This document shows positions 1 to 8,456 of a stretch of 64,000 bases of DNA, piece by piece. The DNA comes from Actibacterium pelagium (GTDB lineage Bacteria; Pseudomonadota; Alphaproteobacteria; Rhodobacterales; Rhodobacteraceae): NCBI RefSeq assembly GCF_002285415.1, contig NZ_NSBU01000007.1:126501-190500 (forward strand), read 5' to 3'. The translations under genes and the position numbers were made by a program. Numbering within the stretch: the first letter of the stretch is position 1; every line of letters begins with the position of its first letter. Below the pieces are notes generated by a model. That model did no database searches, was not told where the DNA came from, and saw only the letters and a list, made by a program, of their open reading frames with translations.

Positions 1-2
1 GG

Positions 3-170
3 TTCCACCTGAGCCAGACCGCAGCCGCACATTTCCCGGACCTTCTGGAAGTCGCGACGCCCGGGCAGTTCCTGTTCTTCGGGGATGTCCCTGAACCGCT
101 TCAGCAAGCGACGACCCAAATGGGGTTGGCAGCGGAATTCGCGGGTCATGCTGCGGGATATGACCGCTAA
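3..170 (+). CDS. C-terminal fragment of an unidentified protein (5' end outside window)
   Basis: The third forward frame is open from the first bases to a TAA at 168-170 and encodes about 55 residues ending in GHAAGYDR. The codons are GC-rich like the neighbouring genes, and a strong rho-independent terminator follows 20 bp later, so this is most likely the true end of a gene entering from the left. I do not recognise the family from this tail and see no diagnostic motif, so no function is proposed. Confidence 0.6.
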   Translation, partial: FHLSQTAAAHFPDLLEVATPGQFLFFGDVPEPLQQATTQMGLAAEFAGHAAGYDR

Positions 171-188
171 GATTACGAAGCTTTTTAA

Positions 189-227
189 CGGAATGCGCTC
201 GTCATTTTGTCGGGCGCATTCGTTTTT
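189..227 (+). terminator. Rho-independent terminator
   Basis: GAATGCGC at 191-198 pairs with GCGCATTC at 214-221, and TTTTT follows at 223-227. It lies between the end of the partial gene and the convergent pfkB stop, and its U-run is on the + strand, so it terminates the partial left-hand gene. Confidence 0.85.
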
Positions 228-234
228 AGGTTGG

Positions 235-1179
235 TCAGTCGATCTGCTCGACGATGCAGTCGGGAAGAACCTTCAGATAATCCGTCTTGCGGCACAGGTG
301 GGTCTCGTCGCTCATGACGGCGGCCGCGGCGGCCGCGGCGCCTTTTTGCATCGCTTGGTGCGGGGTGTCACCGTTGGCAAGCGCCATGGACATAGCCCCC
401 ACAAAACTGTCGCCTGCACCGATCTTGGATCGAACGGTAACCTTGGGCGGCACAACCAGAAGCGCTTCGTCCTCTGAGACCATCACTGATCCTTCGGCCC
501 CGCGTGCCAGAACAACGATTTCTGCAACACCATCCTGTACCAGTTTTCGGCCCAAATCCACGCTGTCCCGAACTGTTGACAGCGGCGTTCCGGCCAGCAT
601 TTCGGTCTCTACCTGATCCATGCGCAGGACATAGAGCGGGGCACGTTCGGCCCGCGCCAGATAATGCAGTGCTGCGCCGGAGGTATCCACCAAAAGGCGG
701 GCGCCACTTTCACTAAGCCGGTCGTTGAGATCAGAGATGAAACTGTCGGGTGCCCCAGGCGGGTTGCTGCCAGAGATGACGGCAAGGGTCCCCGGTTTCA
801 CATGCTCGGCTATGGCTTCGATCAGGGGTTGGGTGTCGGCCCAATGCGGCCCGGGCAGCACAAAGCGGTATTGTTCGCCCGTTGATCTGTCCATTACGGC
901 GATGCTTTCGCGGGTTTCCGATGGGGCCTCGAAAACAATGGCCTTGATGCCTTCTTCGGCCAAAAGCGTGCGCACCCAATGACCTGTTTCACCAGCCAGA
1001 GCGACAAAGGTGGCAGAGCTTCCCCCAAGAATGTGGATGGAGCGCGAGACATTGATACCACCACCACCGGGCGACATCGCCGGTGCCTCACAACGCAGCT
1101 TTGGGCCAGGCCGGACATTGTCGACGGCGGTCGAGATATCCAGCGCAGGGTTCAGCGTGATGGTAAGGATGTCGCTCAT
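235..1179 (-). CDS. pfkB: PfkB-family 6-phosphofructokinase / hexose-phosphate kinase
   Basis: A cytoplasmic ribokinase-fold sugar kinase of 314 residues, predicted to phosphorylate a phosphorylated hexose with ATP. The N-terminal substrate loop GGGGINV lies at residues 38-44, and the anion-hole and catalytic-base motif GAGDS at about 254-258. The N-terminal half (KLRCEAP, GEQYRFVLPG) resembles E. coli PfkB (Pfk-2) more than ribokinase or 1-phosphofructokinase, but the substrate is inferred. The ATG at 1179 is preferred over an upstream codon at 1218 because a GAAGGA ribosome-binding site sits 9 nt before it and the protein then starts like its relatives. It is convergent with the partial gene on its left. 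The VTT membrane gene lies 85 bp upstream on the same strand. Confidence 0.85.
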   Translation of the reverse strand: MSDILTITLNPALDISTAVDNVRPGPKLRCEAPAMSPGGGGINVSRSIHILGGSSATFVALAGETGHWVRTLLAEEGIKAIVFEAPSETRESIAVMDRSTGEQYRFVLPGPHWADTQPLIEAIAEHVKPGTLAVISGSNPPGAPDSFISDLNDRLSESGARLLVDTSGAALHYLARAERAPLYVLRMDQVETEMLAGTPLSTVRDSVDLGRKLVQDGVAEIVVLARGAEGSVMVSEDEALLVVPPKVTVRSKIGAGDSFVGAMSMALANGDTPHQAMQKGAAAAAAAVMSDETHLCRKTDYLKVLPDCIVEQID

Positions 1180-1264
1180 CGGGGCGGGTCCTTCTTCGTG
1201 TCCGTCATAGACTGGCATTGTCTGTGCCCACGGCCAAGAGGCGATTGTGAATTGGGGCAGGGGG

Positions 1265-1903
1265 TCAGTTCAACCCGACGTAAAATATCAGCGGTACCGG
1301 CAAGACCGCAATCAGGACCGTCAGGACGAAGGGTAGAGGGTGGAACATCCTGCTAAGACCCGCGATCATGGATATGCCGCCACCCCCGCCCAGAACCATG
1401 TTGCCGGGAAGGTTGATGATTAGTGCTAGCGCGACATAGCGGTGACGCAACAGGTTGCGCGCCCAAGGCGAAGTGACACCGGCGATCAGCTTTTCATGCA
1501 GTTCGGCTTCGGACAGTGCGGCGGCCTCTGCCACTAGGGACGCCGCGCGATGCAGTCCAAGCGCGTTCAGCCCTTTGTGCAACACACCCGGCGGCAACAG
1601 GCGCCCAACCAGAAAGGCGAAGGTCAGGCTGGTCGCCGTCGCCAGATAGATCAGCGGGGCCAGAGTGCCGCCGACGACGGTTAAAAGCGTCAGGCCAATC
1701 TCTGCCCCCGGCACGAAGGGGATCGCCATCAGGATCATGAAGAGGCCAATGGCCACGACAATGGCGCGGTGCATCAGCTCTTCGGTTTCGGGCAGCAAGG
1801 TCATGTCGAACCACGGGACGACGATCTCGATGACCGTGTGCCCGGCGTAGATCAGTGCGACCAATGCGGCTGCGCGCAGCAGCCAACGTGTCAGCTTTGC
1901 CAA
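1265..1903 (-). CDS. VTT-domain (TVP38/DedA-like) integral membrane protein
   Basis: A hydrophobic protein of about 212 residues with roughly five membrane segments. The two half-motifs of the VTT/DedA fold are visible: a proline-glycine re-entrant segment near IPFVPGAEIG and a second one, NLPGNMVLGGGGG, before the last helices. The family is linked to proton-coupled lipid scrambling or membrane homeostasis, but this member's substrate cannot be told. I chose a TTG start at 1903 because AGGAAGAGG lies 6 nt upstream; a start at 1960 has no such site. It precedes pfkB on the same strand, 85 bp away, and may be co-transcribed with it. Confidence 0.7.
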   Translation of the reverse strand: MAKLTRWLLRAAALVALIYAGHTVIEIVVPWFDMTLLPETEELMHRAIVVAIGLFMILMAIPFVPGAEIGLTLLTVVGGTLAPLIYLATATSLTFAFLVGRLLPPGVLHKGLNALGLHRAASLVAEAAALSEAELHEKLIAGVTSPWARNLLRHRYVALALIINLPGNMVLGGGGGISMIAGLSRMFHPLPFVLTVLIAVLPVPLIFYVGLN

Positions 1904-2120
1904 ATTGCGGCCTCTTCCTTGGTGGCTTGTTGTCCAGTGAACGCTGGCATGTATGGCCAAAGGCCTATGGTTAAGGACATTCCCTCCAGAACGCCTGCGC
2001 CCTGTTTTTGTGCAGTCTTGGTCGGACCCGACAGGGGTGCCGCAAGAAGTTGAAGGTATGATTTTGTAAGGCGCATGAAGGATTTATACCAACTTCTGCA
2101 CCTTGTGTCGCTGCCGAACT

Positions 2121-2150
2121 AAAAAGGCCCGCCGGTTTCGGGCGGGCCTT
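2121..2150 (-). terminator. Rho-independent terminator of the metallo-hydrolase gene
   Basis: Read on the minus strand, GGCCCGCC-type arms (2126-2133 and 2141-2148) close a short GAAACC-type loop and are followed by a TTTTT run at 2125-2121. It lies 29 bp past the stop of the gene at 2179-3096. Confidence 0.85.
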
Positions 2151-2178
2151 CGGGGCAAACGCTAGGTTCGCGAATGGA

Positions 2179-3096
2179 TCACAGCAACATCTGATAGCTG
2201 GCCGGGACATAGCGGTAGCCGTCACCGTCTGTCTGCGCATACCCGATGCCCGGGAAGGGCATGTGATAGCCGATGAACGGGATGCCGTCAGCTGACATCA
2301 TATCCAGCATTTTGCGGCGTGTTGCAGCAGCAGCACCCTTGTCCATGTCAAAGCGGACCTCCCAGTCGGGCTTGGCCAGCGACCAGACATAGTGGTTGGC
2401 GAAGTCGGCCATGATCATCAGCTGCTTGCCACCGCTTTCCAGACGATAGGCCATGTGGCCCGGCGTATGGCCAAAGGCTTCTTGCGCGGTCACGCCAGAG
2501 GCAACGCTGTCGCCGCCTTTCAGGAAGCTCATCTTTTCTGCCAGAGGTTTGACTTTGCCGTCGAACCGCTCATTCGCGGCGCCGGCCCAATGGTCGTATT
2601 CGACCTGACCGGTGATGTAGCGCGCGTTGGTGAAGGTTTCGCCCGCATCGCCGGACAGCCCGCCGATATGGTCGCCGTGCATGTGGGTCAGCACAACCGC
2701 GTCGACCTGATCGGCGCTATAGCCCGCAGCCGCAATGGCCGCCGTGATGCCGCCCGCGTTCAGGCCGGTGTCGAACAGGATCAGCTCTGATCCGGTGTTG
2801 ACCAGTGTCGGGGTGAAGTAGAATTGCACCTTGTCGGTAGGAATAAAGTTCTCGGCGCTGACGCTGGCGAATTCCTCGGCGCTGACATTCTGGCCAAAGA
2901 TGCTTTGTGGCTCGTCCCGGGTGGCGCTTCCGGCCAGCAGGGTGTTGACCTCGAAACCCCCCAGTTTGAAACGGTGGAATTTGGGCATGGTGACCTCTTG
3001 CATGGGCGCGGCGGCGCGCGCGGCAGAGGTCAGCGAAAGAAGGGCGGGCGCGGCCAAGGTGCTGGCAAGCGCCTGACGGCGGGTAAAGGTGGTCAT
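2179..3096 (-). CDS. Tat-exported metallo-beta-lactamase-fold hydrolase
   Basis: A 305-residue MBL-fold protein. The N-terminus carries a twin-arginine signal (TRRQAL at residues 5-10, hydrophobic stretch, AARAAA cleavage region near 25-30), so a folded, metal-loaded enzyme is probably exported to the periplasm. The dinuclear metal motif HMHGDH lies at 138-143, with later ligands in GHTPGHM and the DFAN segment. Periplasmic MBL proteins of this subgroup are diverse (lactonase, quinol-oxidation-like, beta-lactamase-like), so the substrate is unknown. The ATG has GGGAG upstream. It has its own terminator, stands alone, and is divergent from gltX. Confidence 0.85.
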   Translation of the reverse strand: MTTFTRRQALASTLAAPALLSLTSAARAAAPMQEVTMPKFHRFKLGGFEVNTLLAGSATRDEPQSIFGQNVSAEEFASVSAENFIPTDKVQFYFTPTLVNTGSELILFDTGLNAGGITAAIAAAGYSADQVDAVVLTHMHGDHIGGLSGDAGETFTNARYITGQVEYDHWAGAANERFDGKVKPLAEKMSFLKGGDSVASGVTAQEAFGHTPGHMAYRLESGGKQLMIMADFANHYVWSLAKPDWEVRFDMDKGAAAATRRKMLDMMSADGIPFIGYHMPFPGIGYAQTDGDGYRYVPASYQMLL

Positions 3097-3225
3097 AATA
3101 TGCTCCCTGATTGTAATCCTTGCATGCTACTACGCTGCCAGGGCCCGGTCAGATCACATCCGCGCGACCTTGAACTGGACAAAGCCGCCATCCTGTGAAA
3201 AGAGCCGCCCCAACAGGAGACCGCA

Positions 3226-4548
3226 ATGACCGTTACCCGTTTCGCCCCATCCCCCACCGGCTATATCCATGTCGGTAACCTGCGCACCGCGCTGATGAAC
3301 TATCTGATCGCCCGCAAAGCCGGCGGCACGTTTATCCTGCGTCTGGATGACACCGACCCAGAGCGGTCGAAGCAGGAATACGTGGATGCGATCAAGGAAG
3401 ACCTTGAATGGCTGGGCCTGACTTGGGACCGGGTCGAAACCCAGTCGTCGCGTCTGGATCGCTATAACGCGGCGGCGGACGAGCTGCGCGAGGCGGGCCG
3501 GTTCTATGAGTGTTTTGAGACCCCGACCGAGCTGGACCTGAAGCGTAAGAAACAGCTGAACATGGGCAAGCCCCCGGTCTATGACCGCGCCGCGCTGGAC
3601 CTGTCGGATGCCGAGAAAGAGGCGCTGCGCGCCGAGCGTGGCAACGGCCACTGGCGCTTCAAGCTGGACCACGAGCGGATTGAATGGACCGACGGTATCC
3701 TTGGCGATCTGTCGATTGATGCGGCCTCTGTGTCCGACCCGGTTCTGATCCGTGGTGACGGGCAGTTCCTGTACACGCTGGCGTCCGTCTGTGATGACGT
3801 CGACTTTGGCGTGACCCATGTTGTGCGTGGCTCTGACCACGTGACCAACACGGCGACGCAGATCCAGATTATCAACGCCTTGGGTGGTTCGGTGCCGTCG
3901 TTCGCCCACCATTCGTTGCTGACCGGCCCTCAGGGCGAGGCCCTGTCAAAGCGTCTTGGCACGCTGGCCCTGCGCGATCTGCGCGACCAAGGGGTCGAGC
4001 CGATGGCGCTGTTGTCGCTGATGGCGCGTCTGGGGTCGAACCAGCCGATCGAACTGTGCAGCAGCATTGACGAGCTGGTTGAAGGCTTCGACATCACCAC
4101 CTTCGGGGCGGCACCGACCAAGTTCGATGCCAATGACCTGTTCCCGCTGACCGCGCGCATTCTGGGCGGCCTGCCGCTGGCCGATGTGGCCGAGGATGTG
4201 GCGGCGCTTGGCGTCCCCGCCGACAAGGCAGAGGCGTTCTGGAACGTCGTGCGCGAGAACATCACCGTGAAGGCCGATATGGCCGAATGGTGGACCCTGT
4301 TCCAAAACGGCGCGACGCCACTGGTTGCTGACGAAGACGCCGAGTTCATCGCGCAGGCCTTCGACATGCTGCCAGAGCCGCCCTATGCCGACACCGCGTG
4401 GAAAGACTGGACCTCTGCTGTGAAAGAGGCCACTGGCCGCAAGGGCAAGGGCCTGTTCATGCCGCTGCGCAAGGCCGTCACCGGTCGCGAGCGTGGTCCG
4501 GATATGTCGGATGTGCTGCCTTTGTTGCAGGTCAAGCCGTCGCTTTAA
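3226..4548 (+). CDS. gltX: Glutamate--tRNA ligase
   Basis: A class I aminoacyl-tRNA synthetase charging tRNA-Glu in the cytoplasm. The HIGH-region signature PSPTGYIHVGN begins at residue 8. The KMSKS loop is present in the shorter form ALSKRLG, with S241-K242-R243. At 440 residues it is slightly shorter than the usual 465-480, the discriminating/non-discriminating question cannot be settled here, and alphaproteobacteria often carry two gltX paralogues. The ATG at 3226 has CAGGAGA 6 nt upstream. The downstream MATE gene is separated by 89 bp and is probably an independent unit. Confidence 0.93.
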   Translation: MTVTRFAPSPTGYIHVGNLRTALMNYLIARKAGGTFILRLDDTDPERSKQEYVDAIKEDLEWLGLTWDRVETQSSRLDRYNAAADELREAGRFYECFETPTELDLKRKKQLNMGKPPVYDRAALDLSDAEKEALRAERGNGHWRFKLDHERIEWTDGILGDLSIDAASVSDPVLIRGDGQFLYTLASVCDDVDFGVTHVVRGSDHVTNTATQIQIINALGGSVPSFAHHSLLTGPQGEALSKRLGTLALRDLRDQGVEPMALLSLMARLGSNQPIELCSSIDELVEGFDITTFGAAPTKFDANDLFPLTARILGGLPLADVAEDVAALGVPADKAEAFWNVVRENITVKADMAEWWTLFQNGATPLVADEDAEFIAQAFDMLPEPPYADTAWKDWTSAVKEATGRKGKGLFMPLRKAVTGRERGPDMSDVLPLLQVKPSL

Positions 4549-4637
4549 CCCTTGATCCACACAGCGCCTGTGCGCAAACGGCGTGGAAAAATTGCACTTT
4601 TAGGTCATGATAGGTCCCAACGATCCCGAGGGACCTC

Positions 4638-6035
4638 ATGGCCGACAAGCAAGCGAAATTTCTGACCGGAAACCTGTTCCGGCACGTGTCCGTCATGTCG
4701 TTGACGGCCTCGATCGGATTGATCGCGATTTTCGTGGTCGATTTCGTCGACATGATCTTCATCTCGATGCTGGGTAAGGCAGAACTGGCCGCCGCCGTTG
4801 GTTATGCCGGGGCGATCCTGTTTTTCACCACGTCTTTCGGGATTGGCGTTGCGATTGCGGCCGGCGCATTGGTGGCAAAAGCCTTGGGAGAGGGCGACCG
4901 GCAGATGGCCGGACGGCGGGCCGCGACCTCGTTGATTTACGGGGTTCTGTTTGCGGCCGTGTTTGCCCTGATCGTCTGGCTGAACCTGACACCACTGGCG
5001 CGTCTGGTTGGGGCCTCTGGCGAGACGCTGGATCTAGCTGTGCATTACCTTCAGATCATTATCCCAAGCCTGCCCCTGCTGCTGGTTGGCATGGTCGGTG
5101 GGGCCATCCTGCGCGCCCACGGGGCCGCGCGGCAGGCGATGATGGCGACGGTGGCCGGGGGTGTAGTGAATGCGGTGCTGGACCCGATCCTGATTTTCGG
5201 TCTTGATCTTGAACTTACCGGGGCGGCGATGGCCTCGGTCGCGGCGCGGATCACGATGGCGGTGGTTGCGATCTTGCCGATCCTGCGCGCGAAGGGGTTG
5301 GCCAAACCCACGCCAGAACAATTCCGTGTCGACTTTCGTGCTATTGCCGTCATCGCAATACCTGCAATTCTGACCCAGTTGGCAACGCCGGTGGGTCAGG
5401 CCTATGTCACGCGCTCGATGGCGGAGTTTGGCGAAGAGGCCGTTGCAGCCATGGCCATCATCGGCCGCCTGACACCCGTGGCGTTCGGAGTGATCTTTGC
5501 CCTTTCGGGGGCCATCGGACCGATCATCGGGCAGAACTTTGGGGCCAAGAATTTCAGCCGTGTATCGCAGGCCTATTGGGACGGTTTGATCTTCTGCCTG
5601 ATCTACGTTCTGGGCATGTCCTTGATCCTGTTTCTTGCGCGGGATCCGATTGCCTTGCTGTTTGATCTGGACGGGGTCGCCAAGTCGCTGGTCTTCCTGT
5701 TCTGCGGGCCGCTGGCCTTGGTGTTCTTCTTCAATGGTGCAATTTTTGTCTCGAACGCGGCTTTCAACAACCTGGGCCACCCGTTCTATTCAACGATGGT
5801 CAACTGGGGCCGCCATACGCTTGGCACGATCCCATTCGTCATCGCCGGGGCCGCTTGGCTGGGTGCGCCCGGGGTGCTGATCGGTCAGGGCGCCGGGGGC
5901 GTCGTGTTTGGCCTTGTGTCGATCTGGATGGGCTGGCGTGTCAGCCGTCAAGGTGCCAGTGAACAGGTCGAGACGAAGGCAGAGCCCTTTGCCCGTCAGG
6001 GCCGCCTGATGTCCCTGTCACAGTTCCGCCGATAG
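4638..6035 (+). CDS. MATE-family multidrug/toxin efflux transporter
   Basis: A 465-residue inner-membrane protein with about twelve hydrophobic segments in two similar halves, the arrangement of MATE (MatE PF01554) cation-coupled exporters. The early VVDFVDMIFISMLGK segment and the paired gly-rich helices fit the family. The substrate is not predictable. The start has GAGGGACC upstream. The last 18 bp overlap the 3' end of the convergent gamma-glutamylcyclotransferase-like gene, so the two transcripts are antisense at their ends. Confidence 0.88.
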   Translation: MADKQAKFLTGNLFRHVSVMSLTASIGLIAIFVVDFVDMIFISMLGKAELAAAVGYAGAILFFTTSFGIGVAIAAGALVAKALGEGDRQMAGRRAATSLIYGVLFAAVFALIVWLNLTPLARLVGASGETLDLAVHYLQIIIPSLPLLLVGMVGGAILRAHGAARQAMMATVAGGVVNAVLDPILIFGLDLELTGAAMASVAARITMAVVAILPILRAKGLAKPTPEQFRVDFRAIAVIAIPAILTQLATPVGQAYVTRSMAEFGEEAVAAMAIIGRLTPVAFGVIFALSGAIGPIIGQNFGAKNFSRVSQAYWDGLIFCLIYVLGMSLILFLARDPIALLFDLDGVAKSLVFLFCGPLALVFFFNGAIFVSNAAFNNLGHPFYSTMVNWGRHTLGTIPFVIAGAAWLGAPGVLIGQGAGGVVFGLVSIWMGWRVSRQGASEQVETKAEPFARQGRLMSLSQFRR

Positions 6036-6572
6036 GTTGCGCAGGTTCGCGTCGACAAAGTCCGTCTCTGTCGGCGTCAGGGGTTGATGGCGGGGATAGA
6101 TTGGGTCTGACCGGTCGTTCATGACAGGCGCGTCCCACCCGACCGTTGTTTCAAAGAACCGTTCGGCCCCGGCTTGCCCAAACTCGCGCAGATACCCTTG
6201 GATCACGACATCCAGATAGCTAAGCCGGATCGGATGCAGCGCGTCGCTGTCGCGATGAAGATCGGGGATCGAATATAGGTGAACCTCGGCAGCTTCAGGG
6301 CCGCTATGGTCCGTCTGGTGCGTCGCCCCAAGCCGGTCATAGGCCCCTTCCCGTTCGTCCAGTGCCGTCCAGTCGGCGCCGGGCACGGCCGCAACCAACC
6401 CGTCGATCTGAACACCTTCGGCGGGCTCTACCGTCAGCATGGCCACCTCGCGCAACCGGGTTTGTCGCCACACCCGACGCCAGCCACGCAAGCGGCCGGG
6501 AAAGGCGGTGGTGAAGCCGTGTGTCGCGCGGTTTACCAGCGATCCGTAGCCGAAAAAGAAGGGTTCATTCAT
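6018..6572 (-). CDS. Gamma-glutamylcyclotransferase-like protein
   Basis: A 184-residue protein starting with FFFGYGSLVNR, the substrate-binding YGSL loop of the GGCT/AIG2 fold. These enzymes cyclise gamma-glutamyl amines to 5-oxoproline, for example in glutathione turnover. The conserved acidic residue expected near the middle is plausibly the E of LDEREGAYDR. Specificity is inferred only from the fold. It overlaps the MATE gene tail-to-tail by 18 bp and runs divergently from the glycine riboswitch-gcv operon. Confidence 0.7.
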   Translation of the reverse strand: MNEPFFFGYGSLVNRATHGFTTAFPGRLRGWRRVWRQTRLREVAMLTVEPAEGVQIDGLVAAVPGADWTALDEREGAYDRLGATHQTDHSGPEAAEVHLYSIPDLHRDSDALHPIRLSYLDVVIQGYLREFGQAGAERFFETTVGWDAPVMNDRSDPIYPRHQPLTPTETDFVDANLRNLSAEL

Positions 6573-6648
6573 AATTTAAATGATGCCATCGTGTAAGTCG
6601 ATTGCAAGGACTTGCCTGAGCCCCGGACATGCTCTAGCTTGCGCGCAG

Positions 6649-6797
6649 ACGTTGGGAGAATCTGTTCTCAGATGCCGAAGGAGCAACCGCCCCGGTAAAC
6701 TCTCAGGCCCCCGGACCAACGTCGGCACAAACTCTGGAGAGAGGCGCATCAAGCGTCCGCCGAAGGGATAGCGATCTCAGGCGAAAGGGACAGAGGG
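6649..6797 (+). promoter_or_regulatory. Tandem glycine riboswitch
   Basis: Two glycine aptamers stand in series. Aptamer 1 is closed by ACGTTGG (6649-6655) with CCAACGT (6716-6722) and contains GCCGAAGGAGCAACC and GGTAAACTCTCAGG. Aptamer 2 is closed by CTCTG (6732-6736) with CAGAG (6791-6795) and contains GCCGAAGGGATAGC and TCTCAGGCGAAAGGG. The linker is about 8 nt. This is the standard gcvT-type cooperative glycine sensor, which typically turns on the glycine cleavage operon. It sits 75 bp ahead of the gcvT ATG. Confidence 0.95.
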
Positions 6798-6871
6798 GGC
6801 ATCGAAGGCGGGGGTCCGCCAAAACGATGCCGGAAGTGCGCGATGCGCCCGGCGAGACAGGGGGAACGCCA

Positions 6872-8002
6872 ATGGCGGATTTGAAACGAACGGGGCTTTA
6901 CGACCTACACGTGGAACTGGGTGCCAAGATGGTGCCGTTTGCGGGCTATGAGATGCCCGTTCAGTACCCCCTGGGCGTGATGAAAGAGCATCTGCATTGC
7001 CGCGCGCAGGCCGGTTTGTTCGATGTCAGCCACATGGGGCAGGTGATCTTGCGGGCCAAGTCGGGCGACCTGAACGACGCGGTGCTTGCACTGGAAGCTT
7101 TGGTGCCCGTTGCCTTGGTTGAGCTGAAAGAAAACCACCAGCGCTATGCGTTCTTCACCAATGACCAGGGTGGTATTCTGGACGACCTGATGGTCGCCAA
7201 ACGTGAGGACCACCTGTGTCTTGTCGTGAATGCGGCCTGTAAGGACGAAGATATTGCCCATCTGCGGGCGAACCTGTCCGATACCTGTGATATCGACGTG
7301 ATCGAGGACCGCGCGCTTCTGGCGCTGCAGGGTCCCGCCGCAGAAAAGGTCATGGCGCGCTTCGTCCCCTTGACCCAAGGGATGCGGTTCATGGAGGTTT
7401 CAACCTTCGAAAGCCCCTTCGGAGAGCTTTGGATTTCCCGTTCCGGCTATACCGGAGAAGACGGGTTCGAAATTTCGGTCCCGAACAAAACCGTTGTCGA
7501 TTTCGCCCATTCCCTGATGTCGGAAGAAGAGGTGGAATTCATCGGCCTTGGCGCGCGTGACAGCCTGCGCCTTGAGGCTGGGCTTTGCCTGTATGGCCAC
7601 GACATCGACACCACGACGTCACCGATCGAGGCCGACCTGCTTTGGGCGATCCAAAAGGCCCGCCGTCCGGGTGGCGCACGTCAGGGCGGCTTCCCCGGCG
7701 AAGATCGCATCTTTGGTGATCTCGCCGAAGGCATCGCCCGCAAACGTATCGGTCTGCGCCCCGAAGGCCGCGCGCCGATGCGCGAAGGCACCGTGCTTTA
7801 CGCCTCGGTCGATGCAGATACGCCGATCGGCACCGTCACATCGGGCGGTTTTGGCCCAACGGTCGAAGGACCGGTGGCTATGGGCTATGTCAGCATTGCG
7901 CATGCCAACACAGGCAATACGATTTACGGCGAGGTGCGCGGCAAGCGTCTGCCCGCCACCGTGACGGCAATGCCGTTCCGTCCCTCTACCTACAAACGCT
8001 AA
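6872..8002 (+). CDS. gcvT: Aminomethyltransferase, glycine cleavage T protein
   Basis: The T protein (376 residues) transfers the aminomethyl group from lipoyl-GcvH to tetrahydrofolate, releasing ammonia and methylene-THF. Recognisable stretches include the N-terminal TGLYDLHVELGAKMVPFAGY and SRSGYTGEDGFEI in the folate-binding core. Length and order are typical. I chose the ATG at 6872, with AGGGGGAA upstream, over an ATG at 6827, because the extra 15 residues fall in the leader and are not conserved. It is first in a three-gene operon, with gcvH 12 bp downstream, under the glycine riboswitch. Confidence 0.95.
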   Translation: MADLKRTGLYDLHVELGAKMVPFAGYEMPVQYPLGVMKEHLHCRAQAGLFDVSHMGQVILRAKSGDLNDAVLALEALVPVALVELKENHQRYAFFTNDQGGILDDLMVAKREDHLCLVVNAACKDEDIAHLRANLSDTCDIDVIEDRALLALQGPAAEKVMARFVPLTQGMRFMEVSTFESPFGELWISRSGYTGEDGFEISVPNKTVVDFAHSLMSEEEVEFIGLGARDSLRLEAGLCLYGHDIDTTTSPIEADLLWAIQKARRPGGARQGGFPGEDRIFGDLAEGIARKRIGLRPEGRAPMREGTVLYASVDADTPIGTVTSGGFGPTVEGPVAMGYVSIAHANTGNTIYGEVRGKRLPATVTAMPFRPSTYKR

Positions 8003-8014
8003 CGGGAGACCCCA

Positions 8015-8374
8015 ATGAAATTCACCGAAGAACACGAATGGCTGCGTATCGAAGACGATGTCGTCGTCGTCGGCATTACCGAACACGCTTCGACCCAGTT
8101 GGGTGACGTTGTTTTCGTAGAACTGCCCGAGGCAGGCTCGACCGTAAGCAAGGATGACGAGATCTGTGTGATCGAGTCCGTCAAAGCTGCGTCCGACATT
8201 CTGGCCCCTCTGGACGGCGAGATCGTCGAGGTGAACGAAGCGCTGGAAGATAACCCGAGCCTGGTCAACGACGACCCGCTGGGTGAGGCGTGGTTCTTCA
8301 AGATGAAGGTCGAAGACCTGTCGTCCATGGACGATATGATGGACGAAGCCGCCTATAAAGATTTCATCGGCTAA
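8015..8374 (+). CDS. gcvH: Glycine cleavage system H protein
   Basis: The lipoyl carrier that shuttles the aminomethyl intermediate between GcvP, GcvT and the shared dihydrolipoyl dehydrogenase. It has 119 residues. The lipoylation site is K57 in IESVKAAS, within the usual barrel-sandwich hybrid fold. It sits between gcvT (12 bp) and gcvP (82 bp), and is expected to be co-regulated by the upstream riboswitch. Confidence 0.96.
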   Translation: MKFTEEHEWLRIEDDVVVVGITEHASTQLGDVVFVELPEAGSTVSKDDEICVIESVKAASDILAPLDGEIVEVNEALEDNPSLVNDDPLGEAWFFKMKVEDLSSMDDMMDEAAYKDFIG

Positions 8375-8456
8375 GCCACTGACCTAAAAACGAACTTCTC
8401 TCGTGGCGCCGCAATGCGCCACGGGATCTGGCCCTATTGATATGACCGGAGGCACC